Origin: Salsipaludibacter albus
Lineage (GTDB): Bacteria > Actinomycetota > Nitriliruptoria > Nitriliruptorales > Nitriliruptoraceae
DNA length: 64,000 bases
Direction: 5' to 3'
Assembly (NCBI RefSeq): GCF_019798055.1
Contig: NZ_JAHOPH010000009.1
Coordinates: forward strand, 1-64,000
The position numbers and the translations under genes are program-made. Positions 9,010 through 16,958 of this stretch are shown one piece after another. The notes under the pieces were generated by a model. It worked only from the letters and a program-made list of their open reading frames with translations. It was not told the origin of the DNA and did not search any database. Positions within the stretch are counted from its first letter, which is position 1. Each line of letters starts with the position of its first letter.

Positions 9010-9960
9010 ATGCAGGGGCGTGCGCGGGCGCCGGCCGCCACCGCAGCGGTGCCACTGGTCGCCCTGCTGGTCGACCGGACGCTGGGCGAGCCACCCGTGC
9101 TGCACCCGGTGGTCGGGATGGGCCGGCTGCTCGCTCGAGCGGCGCGGTCGCGGGACCGGGCGACGTCGCCCCTCGCGGCGACGGCGGCAGGGGCGGGCGC
9201 CCTGGTCGGGTGCCTGCTGGTCGTGACGGTGGCAGCGCGGGTGGTGGATCGGGCCGTGGGTCGCCTGCCCATCGGCCTCGCCCTGCCCGTGGAGGGGGCG
9301 CTGCTGTCGACGCTCCTCGCCGACGCCATGCTCCGGTCCGAGGGTCGTCGGGTCGAAGCAGCACTGGGGGACGGTCCGGCGGCCGGCCGGTCCGCCGTGA
9401 CGTCCCTGGTCAGTCGTGACCCCGCGCACCTGGACGTCGACGCCCTGCGTGCGGCGACCATCGAGTCGCTGGCCGAGAACACCGGTGACTCGGTCGTCGG
9501 CCCGCTGCTGGCCTGGGCCGTGGCGGGCCTGCCCGGCGCGACGGCCTACCGGCTGGTCAACACGGCCGACGCGTCGTGGGGGTACCGCGGTCCTCCGTGG
9601 GAGTGGTGGGGCAAGGCCGCCGCGCGACTCGACGACCTGTGCAACCTCGTGCCGGCCCGCCTGGCCGCCGTGCTGCTGGCACCTCCGACGATGCTGGACG
9701 GTGACGGGCGTCGGCAGGTGCGACAGCAGGCGCGGCTGACCCCGTCCCCCAACGCCGGATGGCCCATGGCGGCCGTCGCCGTCGACCGGGACCTGCGACT
9801 GGGCAAGCCGGGGATGTACGACCTCAACCCCGGCGGACGGGCCCCCGGCGGTGACGACGTCGCCCGGGTGGCGGACGCGGTCGCGCGCGCAGCGGAGGTC
9901 GCGGCCGTGCTGGCCGTGGTCCTGCGGGTGGGCATCCGCCAGCTGCGGAGGTGGACGTGA
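9010..9960 (+). CDS. cobD: adenosylcobinamide-phosphate synthase (CobD/CbiB)
   Basis: A 316-residue membrane protein. It shows the CobD/CbiB signatures DRTLGEPPVLHPVVGMGRL at the N-terminus, TIESLAENTGDSVVGPL in the middle and SWGYRGPPWEWWGKAAARLDD later, with several hydrophobic helices. It attaches the aminopropanol-phosphate or ethanolamine-phosphate arm to adenosylcobyric acid in cobamide synthesis. The ATG at 9010 is preferred over the GTG at 8989 because GTGGAG lies six bases before it. The downstream aminotransferase overlaps it by four bases. No cobalamin riboswitch fits in the 92-bp gap upstream. Confidence 0.92.
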   Translation: MQGRARAPAATAAVPLVALLVDRTLGEPPVLHPVVGMGRLLARAARSRDRATSPLAATAAGAGALVGCLLVVTVAARVVDRAVGRLPIGLALPVEGALLSTLLADAMLRSEGRRVEAALGDGPAAGRSAVTSLVSRDPAHLDVDALRAATIESLAENTGDSVVGPLLAWAVAGLPGATAYRLVNTADASWGYRGPPWEWWGKAAARLDDLCNLVPARLAAVLLAPPTMLDGDGRRQVRQQARLTPSPNAGWPMAAVAVDRDLRLGKPGMYDLNPGGRAPGGDDVARVADAVARAAEVAAVLAVVLRVGIRQLRRWT

Positions 9961-10946
9961 CCGGGGTGGTGCACGGAGGTGCGGACGGCGGGCCGCCCGT
10001 CCGATGGGACTTCTCGACCAACGCGAACGCCCTGGGTCCCAGCCCGGTCGCTCGGCGTGCCGTTGCGGCCGCGGACGTGCGTGGCTACCCGGACCCGGCC
10101 TACACGGCCGTCCGCACGGCCATCGCCTCGCAGCGTGGCCGGGACCCGTCGCGCATCGTGGTCGGTGCGGGTGCGTCCGAGTTGATCCATCGCGTCGTGG
10201 CGCGGGTCGCCCTCCCCGGTCCGCGTCGACGTGTCCTGGTGCGGGCGTCGACCTTCGGCGAGTACCGCCACGCGGCCGAGGTCGCCGGGGTCGACGTCGT
10301 CGTCGCGGACTCGGCAGGCGCGTTCCGCGACGCGCTCGGACAGGCCGACGTGGCCTTCCTGTGCGTACCCAACAATCCTGACGGCGAGGTCCCCGGGGCC
10401 GACTGGCTGGCCGAGACCGCCCGCCTCGCGCGACAGGTCGAGTGCCGTCTCGTGCTGGACCTGGCCTACTGGCCGCTGGCCCGCGACGCGCCGCGACTGC
10501 CCGACGACGCCTGGCACCTGTGGGCGCCGAACAAGTCCCACGGGACCACCGGGGTGCGGGCCGGCTGGCTCGAGCTCGACGAGGACGTGCCCACGCTCCA
10601 CGCCGCGCCGTCGTGGATCGTGTCCGCGGTCGGCGTGGCCTTCCTGCACGCGGTGGTGTCGCCGGAGGCCCGGGACTGGGTGGCGTGGACACGAGAGGTC
10701 CTGTGGCGCTGGCGGGACGACCTCCGCGACGGCCTGGACGATCGCGGGATCACCACCGTGTCCACGTCGGCCAACTGGCTGCTGGCGGAGGTGGGAGACG
10801 CGGGGACCGTCACGCCGGCCCTGCGCACCCGGGGCATCCGCGTGCGCGACGCGAGCTCGTTCGGTCGCCCGGCACACGTGCGCCTGTCCGCCCAGCCACC
10901 GCCGGCCGTCGAGGACCTGCTGGCCGCGCTGGACGCCGTCAGTTGA
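9957..10946 (+). CDS. cobC: CobC/CobD-type threonine-phosphate decarboxylase or related PLP aminotransferase
   Basis: A 329-residue fold-type I PLP enzyme with the N-terminal FSTNANALGPSP motif, CVPNNPDGEVP (substrate/PLP Asn) and the Schiff-base Lys193 in WAPNKSHGTTG. Its position just after cobD indicates the L-threonine-O-3-phosphate decarboxylase that makes the aminopropanol-phosphate arm. Histidinol-phosphate aminotransferases share the fold, so the assignment rests on context. The GTG at 9957 overlaps the cobD stop (GTGA) with GGAG six bases upstream; GTG 9951 is an alternative. Its 3' end overlaps that of convergent xdhB by eight bases. Confidence 0.78.
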   Translation: MTGVVHGGADGGPPVRWDFSTNANALGPSPVARRAVAAADVRGYPDPAYTAVRTAIASQRGRDPSRIVVGAGASELIHRVVARVALPGPRRRVLVRASTFGEYRHAAEVAGVDVVVADSAGAFRDALGQADVAFLCVPNNPDGEVPGADWLAETARLARQVECRLVLDLAYWPLARDAPRLPDDAWHLWAPNKSHGTTGVRAGWLELDEDVPTLHAAPSWIVSAVGVAFLHAVVSPEARDWVAWTREVLWRWRDDLRDGLDDRGITTVSTSANWLLAEVGDAGTVTPALRTRGIRVRDASSFGRPAHVRLSAQPPPAVEDLLAALDAVS

Positions 10947-13347
10947 CCCCGTCGGCGCGCACGGCGTCGCAGGCGGCGAGGATCGCCTCGGGCGTGGCGG
11001 GTGCGGCCAGCGGCGGGTCGACCGCACCGTCGGCGAGGCTCGCGATCGCGTCCTTGATCGCACACCACACGCTGATGGCCAGCATCAGGGGTGGCTCGCC
11101 CACTGCCTTCGACCGGTAGACCACGTCGGCGAGGTTGACCGAGTCCGGCACCAGCCGGACCTCGAAGTGCTCGGGCGGGTCCCCGATCGCCGGGATCTTG
11201 TACGTCGACGGCCCGGTGACGGTGGGGCGGCCGTCGTCGGCCCAGTGCAGTTGCTCGGTGGTCAGCCACCCGACGCCCTGGACGAACCCGCCCTCGACCT
11301 GGCCCAGGTCGATGGCGGGGTTGATGGAGCGGCCGACGTCGTGCAGCAGGTCGGCGGCGACCACCTTCATCTCGCCGGTGAGCGTGTCCACCACGACCTC
11401 GCTGACCGCGGCGCCGTAGGCGTAGTAGAAGAAGGGGTGGCCCGAGCCGGTCTCGCGGTCGTAGTGGATGTCGGGCGTGGCGTAGTGCCCGGTCGACGAC
11501 AGCGGGACCCGCGCCATGTAGGCCTCGTGGGCGACGGTGGCGAAGGGCAGGGTCCGCTCGCCGACGGTGACCTGGTCGTCGGCGAACACCACGTCGTCCG
11601 GATCGACGTCGTCGCGATCGGCGAGCCAGGTCGTGATGGCCCCGCGGATCTCTCGCGCCGCGAACTGGGCAGCCATGCCGTTGAGGTCGGTGCCCGCAGA
11701 GGCAGCGGTGGGGGAGGTGTTGGGCACCTTGTCGGTCCGCGCCGACGACACCCGCACCCGCGCCACGTCCACGCCCAGCTCGCTGGCGACCACCTGGGCG
11801 ACCTTGACGAACAGGCCCTGGCCCATCTCGGTGCCGCCGTGGTTGAGGTGGATCGAGCCGTCCTTGTAGACGTGCACCAGCGCGCCGGCCTGGTTGAGGT
11901 GGCGCACCGTGAAGGCGATCCCGAACTTGACTGGCGTGAGCGCGATGCCACGACGCAGCACCGTCGACTGAGCGTTGGATGCGGCGATCTCGTCCCGTCG
12001 CGCGTCGTAGTCCGCGGAGGTCGCCACCTCCTCGACCAGGCCAGCGATGATGTTGTCGGTGACCTGCTGGCCGTAGTGGGTCGTGTCGCGACCGTCGCCG
12101 CGGTCCACGGGTGCGTAGAAGTTGCGCCGTCGCACCTCCAGGGGGTCGAGGCCACGGTGGCGGGCGATCGCCTCGATGACGGACTCGCCGACCAGCATCC
12201 CCTGCGGTCCGCCGAAGCCCCGGAAGGCCGTGTTCGACACGGTGTTGGTGGCGACGGTGTGGCCGCTGACCCGCGCGGCCGGCAGGAAGTAGCAGTTGTC
12301 GACGTGGAACATCGCACGGTCGACCACGCCCTCCGACAGGTCCACGGAGTGCCCGGCGTTGCCGACCAGGTCGGTGACCAGCGCGGTGATGCGGCCGTCG
12401 TCGTCGAAGCCGACCTCCCACCGGCCGAGGAAGTCGTGGCGCTTGCCGGTGGTGACCATGTCGTCGTGGCGTCGCAGGCGCATCCGCGCGGGTCGTCCCG
12501 TGGCGTCGGCCACCAGTGCGGCCAGGCACGCCGCCTGGGCGGACTGGGTCTCCTTGCCCCCGAAGCCGCCCCCCATGCGACGGACCTCGACCGTGATGGA
12601 CTTCATGTCGCGGTCGAGGATCCGCGCGACCAGGTGCTGCATCTCCGTCGGGTTCTGGGTCGAGGAGGACAGCCACAGGTCCCCGTCCTCGCCCGGGACG
12701 GCCCGGGCGACCTGGCCCTCGAGGTAGAAGTGCTCCTGGCCACCCATGACCAGCTCCCCGGACAGCCGGTGCGCCGCCGACGACAGGGCAGCGTCGGGGT
12801 CACCGCGTTCCTGCCGGTGGGGCGGCCGGAGGTGGTCGCCCCGTTCGAAGGCCGTCGCGAGGTCGAGGCTGGGGTCCTCGGCCGTGGCGTCGACCTCGAC
12901 CAGGCGAGCCGCACGACGCGCCGTGTCGAGGTCCTCGGCAGCCACGACCGCGACCACCTGGCCGAAGAAACTGACGCGCTCGTCGGCCATGAGGGGGTCG
13001 GCGTCGAAGACCGGTGCCGTGTCGTTTCGTCCCGGGACGTCCGCCGCGGTCCACACCCCGACGACGCCCTCGACCGCCCGGGCAGTCGTCGTGTCGATCG
13101 CCTGGATCGTGCCGCGGGCGATGTCGGCGAGGACGGGTGCGAGATGGAGCTCGCCGTCCAGCGCACGTTCGTCGTCGGTGTAGATCGCGGCGCCCGTGAC
13201 GTGCTTGTGGGCCGAGTCGTGGGGCAGGCTGTCGCCGGCCCCGACCGTGCGCACCCCCGGCGCGGTGGCATCGTGGCGAGAGCCGGTGCCCCCGGAGCGT
13301 GGTGTCGCTCGGTCGTCGGCGGGTGTCGGTTCGGCCTTGTCGTGCAC
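10939..13347 (-). CDS. xdhB: xanthine-dehydrogenase-type molybdenum hydroxylase, large (molybdopterin) subunit
   Basis: An 802-residue molybdopterin-binding subunit close to the length of bacterial XdhB. Diagnostic stretches are GGQEHFYLEGQVARAV (active-site Glu), GGGFGGKETQS, SNTAFRGFGGPQGML, NHGGTEMGQGL, SAGTDLNGMA and the C-terminal SKAVGEPPLMLA (catalytic Glu). It would hydroxylate a purine or related heterocycle. The conserved RGFGGPQG and GEPPLML favour the xanthine dehydrogenase branch over CO or nicotinate dehydrogenases. The FeS/FAD partner is not adjacent but 18.6 kb away (31992-33473), and no xdhC is visible. The stop overlaps the end of cobC. A GTCCGCCA box plus TAGGGT -10 lies 31-45 bp upstream. 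Confidence 0.92.
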   Translation of the reverse strand: MHDKAEPTPADDRATPRSGGTGSRHDATAPGVRTVGAGDSLPHDSAHKHVTGAAIYTDDERALDGELHLAPVLADIARGTIQAIDTTTARAVEGVVGVWTAADVPGRNDTAPVFDADPLMADERVSFFGQVVAVVAAEDLDTARRAARLVEVDATAEDPSLDLATAFERGDHLRPPHRQERGDPDAALSSAAHRLSGELVMGGQEHFYLEGQVARAVPGEDGDLWLSSSTQNPTEMQHLVARILDRDMKSITVEVRRMGGGFGGKETQSAQAACLAALVADATGRPARMRLRRHDDMVTTGKRHDFLGRWEVGFDDDGRITALVTDLVGNAGHSVDLSEGVVDRAMFHVDNCYFLPAARVSGHTVATNTVSNTAFRGFGGPQGMLVGESVIEAIARHRGLDPLEVRRRNFYAPVDRGDGRDTTHYGQQVTDNIIAGLVEEVATSADYDARRDEIAASNAQSTVLRRGIALTPVKFGIAFTVRHLNQAGALVHVYKDGSIHLNHGGTEMGQGLFVKVAQVVASELGVDVARVRVSSARTDKVPNTSPTAASAGTDLNGMAAQFAAREIRGAITTWLADRDDVDPDDVVFADDQVTVGERTLPFATVAHEAYMARVPLSSTGHYATPDIHYDRETGSGHPFFYYAYGAAVSEVVVDTLTGEMKVVAADLLHDVGRSINPAIDLGQVEGGFVQGVGWLTTEQLHWADDGRPTVTGPSTYKIPAIGDPPEHFEVRLVPDSVNLADVVYRSKAVGEPPLMLAISVWCAIKDAIASLADGAVDPPLAAPATPEAILAACDAVRADGVN

Positions 13348-13377
13348 GGTCGGTCCCCCGGTCGGTGGGGTCTGTCC

Positions 13378-13392
13378 ACCCTAGTGGCGGAC
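13378..13392 (-). promoter_or_regulatory. xdhB promoter -10 with adjacent GTCCGCCA box
   Basis: Reading the minus strand, GTCCGCCA (13392-13385) is followed after one base by TAGGGT (13383-13378), a good actinobacterial -10; transcription would start near 13371, 24 nt before the xdhB ATG. No -35 is recognisable, which fits an activated promoter. The same box beside a -10 occurs before the CoA-transferase and amidohydrolase genes. Confidence 0.45.
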
Positions 13393-13425
13393 GATCGTCT
13401 CCTCCGCTGGGAGCACGTCGGCCGG

Positions 13426-13860
13426 TCAGCCCTGGGCGTCCCAGTCGGGCAGCACCAGCGATCCGTCGGGTGCCAGGGTGAAGCCGGGGTTGTGGGCGAC
13501 CTCCCAGACGTGGCCATCGGGATCGGCCAGGCAGGCCGCGTACCCGCCGTAGAAGGTCTCGGCCGGCTCGCGGGTGATCACGGCACCCGCGGCGCGGGCC
13601 TGGTCGATGATCGTGTCCACCTCCGCACGTGTGTGGACGTTGTGGGCCAGCACGATCCCGCCGAAGGCCGCACCGTCGTCGTCCACGCCCGCGTCGTCGG
13701 CGAGCGCGCCGCGGTCCCACAGCACCAGGGCAATGGGGCCCGCCTGGAAGAAGACCGTCTCCTGGACCTCGGTGCCGCGCCAGCCCAGGGCGGTGTAGAA
13801 CTGGTGGGACCGGTCCAGGTCGGTCACGCCCAGGGTCACGAGGCTGAGGCGCTGGTCCAC
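13426..13860 (-). CDS. VOC family protein
   Basis: A 144-residue glyoxalase-fold protein (SLVTLGVTDLDRSHQFYTAL at the start, CLADPDGHVWEVAHNPGF near the end). It starts with GTG at 13860. A carbohydrate-like or glutathione-type substrate cannot be told. It lies 45 bp after the ArsR gene on the same strand and may be the last gene of the SRPBCC-ArsR transcript. Confidence 0.78.
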   Translation of the reverse strand: MDQRLSLVTLGVTDLDRSHQFYTALGWRGTEVQETVFFQAGPIALVLWDRGALADDAGVDDDGAAFGGIVLAHNVHTRAEVDTIIDQARAAGAVITREPAETFYGGYAACLADPDGHVWEVAHNPGFTLAPDGSLVLPDWDAQG

Positions 13861-13905
13861 GGCGGTTCCGCTCGGTCGGGTGCCGACAGCATGCCGAACC
13901 GACCG

Positions 13906-14295
13906 TCAGGCCGTGCGACCGCCGTGTTCGTCGGGGAGACGAGCAGGCGACGTCCGTCGACGCCGATCACGCTGACCCCGCGCGACCTCGGTCTCGAGTG
14001 CGTCGAGGGGCTGGGCGAGCCCGGCCAGCGGGTCGGTGAGTTCGGCCAGCCAGGACCGGGCCGTGGCGATGCCGTCGTCGTCCACGGCGTAGAGGCGTCG
14101 TCGTCCGTCCGCTCGCACGGTGACCAGACCGGCGTCGCGGAGCGTGGCGAGGTGCTGGGACACCGCGGGCTGGGAGATCGACCGGGCCGGGTGCAGTGCG
14201 GCCACGACGTCGCCGACCGCGCACTCGCCACCCGCCAGCACGCGCAGGATGTGCCGGCGGGTGGCGTTGCCCAGGGCGTCGAAGATCGCGGTCAC
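13906..14295 (-). CDS. ArsR-family transcriptional regulator
   Basis: A 129-residue winged helix-turn-helix repressor of the ArsR/SdpR type: FDALGNATRRHILRVLA, then the recognition region SISQPAVSQHLATLRDAGL and the wing VRADGRRRLYAV. No CxC metal site is visible, so it is probably a non-metal-sensing member. Its GTG start (14295) directly abuts the stop of the SRPBCC gene. SRPBCC (AHSA1) plus ArsR is a common actinobacterial pair, here with the SRPBCC gene first. The palindrome at 15005-15024 upstream of the pair is its likely autoregulatory operator. The last 20 residues are a basic, disordered-looking tail. Confidence 0.87.
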   Translation of the reverse strand: MTAIFDALGNATRRHILRVLAGGECAVGDVVAALHPARSISQPAVSQHLATLRDAGLVTVRADGRRRLYAVDDDGIATARSWLAELTDPLAGLAQPLDALETEVARGQRDRRRRTSPARLPDEHGGRTA

Positions 14296-14985
14296 TCAGC
14301 CCTCGACACCATCGGGTCCGGACGGCTCCGGGTCGGCGTCGTCCGGCTGGGGCTCGGGTGGGGTCGTGTAGAAGGCGATGGTGCCCGCGGCAGCGGCCTC
14401 GGCCGTCTCGGGGTCGTCGCCGTCGCGGGCGGCTGCCTCGCCCCAGTCGCGCGCGGCGATCTCGACGAAGGCCCGTCCGTCGTCGGTCATCGTGAACGTC
14501 GCGCCCTCCGACGGGTCGACCGCCTCGCCGGTCTGGAGGTGCAGGCCGAGCCCGAGCAGGGCCAGGTCCCAGCCGATGCCGACCGCGCCCGGTCCGAACT
14601 GGTCCCACATGTCGGGATCGACGGGTGACTCGTGCCGCAGCTCCAGGGTCGTCCCGTCGTCGGCGGGCTCGAGACGCACCGTCAGCCAGGACACCATCGG
14701 CCCGTACTCCCACGTGACCGTGAACGCCTCCGGCTCGGCGCATGCCTCGACCACGCCACCGGCGTTGCCCTCCAGTTGGTAGCGGCCACCGACCTCGAGG
14801 TCGCCGCTGACCGGCAGGAACCAGCGCGGGATGCGCTCGGGATCGGTCAGTGCGTCCCACAGGTCGGGGCGGTCGGTGGCGTAGTCGCGCCGGGCGACCA
14901 CGATGCGGGTGGTCTCGCCGTCGCGCGAGCCCGTCCGGACCTCGCGGGTCGTGAGTCGTGCAGCGTGGGTGGGGTCGTCGATCAT
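14296..14985 (-). CDS. SRPBCC/AHSA1-domain protein
   Basis: A 229-residue START-like (SRPBCC, AHSA1) protein. The typical segments are ATDRPDLWDALTDPERIPRW, LEVGGRYQLEGNAGGVV, FTVTWEYGP and a C-terminal helix region ending in an acidic Pro-rich tail. The fold makes a hydrophobic ligand cavity, and the ligand is unknown. In this gene arrangement it is thought to work with the adjacent ArsR regulator. The ATG at 14985 has GAGG at seven-base spacing. The gene is first in the operon, immediately downstream of the TATAAT/palindrome region. Confidence 0.85.
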   Translation of the reverse strand: MIDDPTHAARLTTREVRTGSRDGETTRIVVARRDYATDRPDLWDALTDPERIPRWFLPVSGDLEVGGRYQLEGNAGGVVEACAEPEAFTVTWEYGPMVSWLTVRLEPADDGTTLELRHESPVDPDMWDQFGPGAVGIGWDLALLGLGLHLQTGEAVDPSEGATFTMTDDGRAFVEIAARDWGEAAARDGDDPETAEAAAAGTIAFYTTPPEPQPDDADPEPSGPDGVEG

Positions 14986-15001
14986 GGGTCGTCCTCGGGA
15001 G

Positions 15002-15024
15002 ATTATATAAGTGTGTGCTTATAT
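15002..15024 (-). promoter_or_regulatory. promoter with overlapping ArsR-type palindromic operator
   Basis: The minus strand carries a perfect TATAAT (15007-15002) starting transcription about 10 nt before the SRPBCC ATG. Overlapping it is the inverted repeat ATATAAG-N6-CTTATAT (15005-15011 and 15018-15024). This is a very AT-rich palindrome of the kind ArsR/SmtB proteins bind, in a high-GC genome. Repressor binding here would occlude the -10. I see no gene in the remaining stretch to 15167. Confidence 0.7.
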
Positions 15025-15167
15025 CAAGCGAACCACACGACGCTCGGCTGTGCAAGTGCCACGGCTGCGGAACGACCAGTGGCGGGGCGGTCGCCTCAGC
15101 GGTTGACCGGGAAGCCGTGCCCGCGCAGTTCGTCGTGGGCACGCAACGTCGCCCGTCGTCGCGATCC

Positions 15168-16136
15168 TCAGTCGATCGGAAGGTCGACGGGGAGTCCGTG
15201 TCGGGCGAGGCGGCCGGGTGAGAGGCGGAAGGCGGTCATTCGGGAGATCCGGTCGTCCCGGGTGCCGAGGGTGATCAGGGCGTTCGCGGCCATGCGGCCC
15301 TGGTCGTCGGGGAGGTAGAGACCCACGGAGGGCTGTTGGTTCGCGCTCGACGCCAGGAGGCGCATCCGATCGAGACGGCCGTCGGGCGCGATGGACACCA
15401 GGGAGGCGACCACGGCAGCGGGCCCGTCGAAGCGCAGTGGGTCGGGCGGCATCGTGATCACGATGTCGCGTGTCATGAGGCTGGTGAGTGCGTCGATGTC
15501 CGCTCGCTGCCAGGCGTCCATCAACTGGTCTCGCAGCGCGGCCTCGTCGTCGGTGCTCGAGCGGGTCTCCGTCGCGTGGCCCACGGTGGCTCGCGCACGT
15601 TGCAGGGCGGAGTTGACTGCTGCTCGGGTGGTCTCGAGCGCATCGGCGATGTCCGGCACCGAGAAGCCCAGCACGTCCTTGAGCAGCAGTGCAGCCCGCT
15701 GCCGCGGTGGGAGCGCCTGGATCGCGACGACGAACGCCGTGGCGATGTGCTCCCGTCGTTCGACCACGTCGGCGGGGTCGTCGGGGTACGGCTGGAGCCA
15801 CATGGGCTCGAGCCCGTCCTCCTGGCCCTCCCATGCGACCGGGAGCTCCTGGCGGGCTCGGCCGCCGAGCGCGTCGATGCTGCGGTTGGTGGCGATGCGG
15901 TAAAGCCAGGCCCGGAACGACGACCGCCCCGCGTAGGTGCCGAGGCCGCGCCACGCGCGGAACAACGTCTCCTGGAGGATGTCATCGGCGTCGTCCACCG
16001 AACCCGTCATGCGGTAGCAGTGGCGGTGGAGCTCGTTCCGGTAGGGCGTGACGGCCCGCATGAACGCGTCGTGGTCGCCGGCGAGGGCGTCGCGCAGGTC
16101 GCCGGCCTCGCCGTCGTCGGTCTGGGTGCGGGTCAT
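15168..16136 (-). CDS. ECF-type sigma-70 factor with SnoaL-like C-terminal domain
   Basis: A 322-residue sigma factor. Region 2 is seen in YRNELHRHCYRMTGSVDDAD, ILQETLFRAWRGL and FRAWLYRIATNRSIDAL. Region 4 is seen in LPPRQRAALLLKDVLGFS and IADALETTRAAVNSALQRAR. The C-terminal 100 residues (MDAWQRADIDALTSLMTRD onward) form a SnoaL/NTF2-like domain, as in SigG/SigJ-like groups (ECF41/ECF56 type) where that domain regulates activity without a classical anti-sigma factor. ATG 16136 has AGGAG at ideal spacing. It is divergent from a membrane-protein gene, with a 9-bp inverted repeat between them. Confidence 0.9.
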   Translation of the reverse strand: MTRTQTDDGEAGDLRDALAGDHDAFMRAVTPYRNELHRHCYRMTGSVDDADDILQETLFRAWRGLGTYAGRSSFRAWLYRIATNRSIDALGGRARQELPVAWEGQEDGLEPMWLQPYPDDPADVVERREHIATAFVVAIQALPPRQRAALLLKDVLGFSVPDIADALETTRAAVNSALQRARATVGHATETRSSTDDEAALRDQLMDAWQRADIDALTSLMTRDIVITMPPDPLRFDGPAAVVASLVSIAPDGRLDRMRLLASSANQQPSVGLYLPDDQGRMAANALITLGTRDDRISRMTAFRLSPGRLARHGLPVDLPID

Positions 16137-16186
16137 CGTCGCTCCTGGTCGGCGTCCACCCCATGTGACCGGCTGGGCGGCGCGAG

Positions 16187-16225
16187 ATCATCGGTTGTAG
16201 CGAAGTCCGCGCAGCCACCGATGAT
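16187..16225. promoter_or_regulatory. 9-bp inverted repeat in divergent promoter region
   Basis: ATCATCGGT (16187-16195) and ACCGATGAT (16217-16225) are perfect inverted copies with a 21-nt spacer, about three helical turns centre to centre. They lie between the ECF sigma gene and the divergent membrane-protein gene. A dimeric regulator or an RNA hairpin are both possible. Confidence 0.4.
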
Positions 16226-16286
16226 TTCGTGCGGCCAACGGAGTCACAGTGGGTGAACCCGTCACTCGATCCCGAGGAGTGCCCCC

Positions 16287-16793
16287 ATGGGCAACATCCC
16301 GATCCTGCTGATCCAGGTGAGCATGGCCACGCTCGCCTACGCCTTGCTCTACGCCTGGTACGTCCGGCCGCGGCTGGCGCGGCTGCCGCTGCTGCTCGCC
16401 GTGCAGCCCCTGCTGTTCGTCCAGATGTTCCGGTTCACCGGCCTCACGCTGATCGCCGAGGGGCAGGTCGACCCGTCCCTGCCGACCGACCTCCTCGCAC
16501 AGGCGTCCTCCGGCGACCTCGCCTCGGCCCTGCTGGCGCTCGTCGCCCTGCTGCTCGCCCGGGCCGGTTCGTCGGCGACCGTCCCGCTGCTCTGGGTCCT
16601 GACCGCCGTCGGACTGCTGGACTTCGCCAACGTGGGCAGGATCGCGCTGGAGACGAACCTGCTCGAGTTCGACCTCGGCGCGATGTGGCTGGCACTCAGC
16701 TGGTACGTCCCCGCGGTCCTGATCGCCCACGTCGCGATCATCGACCAACTGCTCGCCTCGAGGGCGTCCCGTCCCATCATCGCCTCGGAGTGA
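16287..16793 (+). CDS. hypothetical multi-pass membrane protein
   Basis: A 168-residue protein with four to five hydrophobic helices (LLIQVSMATLAYALLYAWYV, LLLAVQPLLFVQMF, LASALLALVALLLA, VPLLWVLTAVGLLDF, WLALSWYVPAVLIAHVAII). No family is recognised. GAGGAG lies seven bases before the ATG. Its position divergent from the ECF sigma factor, across a shared inverted repeat, suggests it may belong to that sigma factor's response. Confidence 0.68.
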   Translation: MGNIPILLIQVSMATLAYALLYAWYVRPRLARLPLLLAVQPLLFVQMFRFTGLTLIAEGQVDPSLPTDLLAQASSGDLASALLALVALLLARAGSSATVPLLWVLTAVGLLDFANVGRIALETNLLEFDLGAMWLALSWYVPAVLIAHVAIIDQLLASRASRPIIASE

Positions 16794-16931
16794 CCGACGC
16801 GCTCACGCATCGGCGTGCCGGCCCGTTTCATCCAACCCGGGCGATGCCGATGGTCGCGATCATGGAGACGATGGCCACGATGGCCTGGGCGTGCGGATGC
16901 GTTGTCGACGGTCAACGTCATCGGAGGAGCC

Positions 16932-16958
16932 ATGATCGCGCAGGAGGTGGACGAGTGA
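16932..16958 (+). CDS. eight-codon ORF coupled to the next gene
   Basis: ATG at 16932 preceded by GGAGGAG, eight sense codons, then TGA at 16956-16958 overlapping the GTG start of the following gene. It is too short to be a functional protein. If translated it could act as a translational coupler or leader for the downstream gene, which has its own AGGAGG inside this mini-ORF. The rest of the 16794-16931 interval shows nothing recognisable. Confidence 0.25.
   Translation: MIAQEVDE

Noticed and set aside
10231-14628. A very long open frame (over 1400 codons) on the plus strand
   Set aside because: It is antisense to xdhB, the VOC gene and ArsR, has Arg/Gly/Val/Asp-biased composition typical of mirrored GC-rich codons, and no domain is visible.
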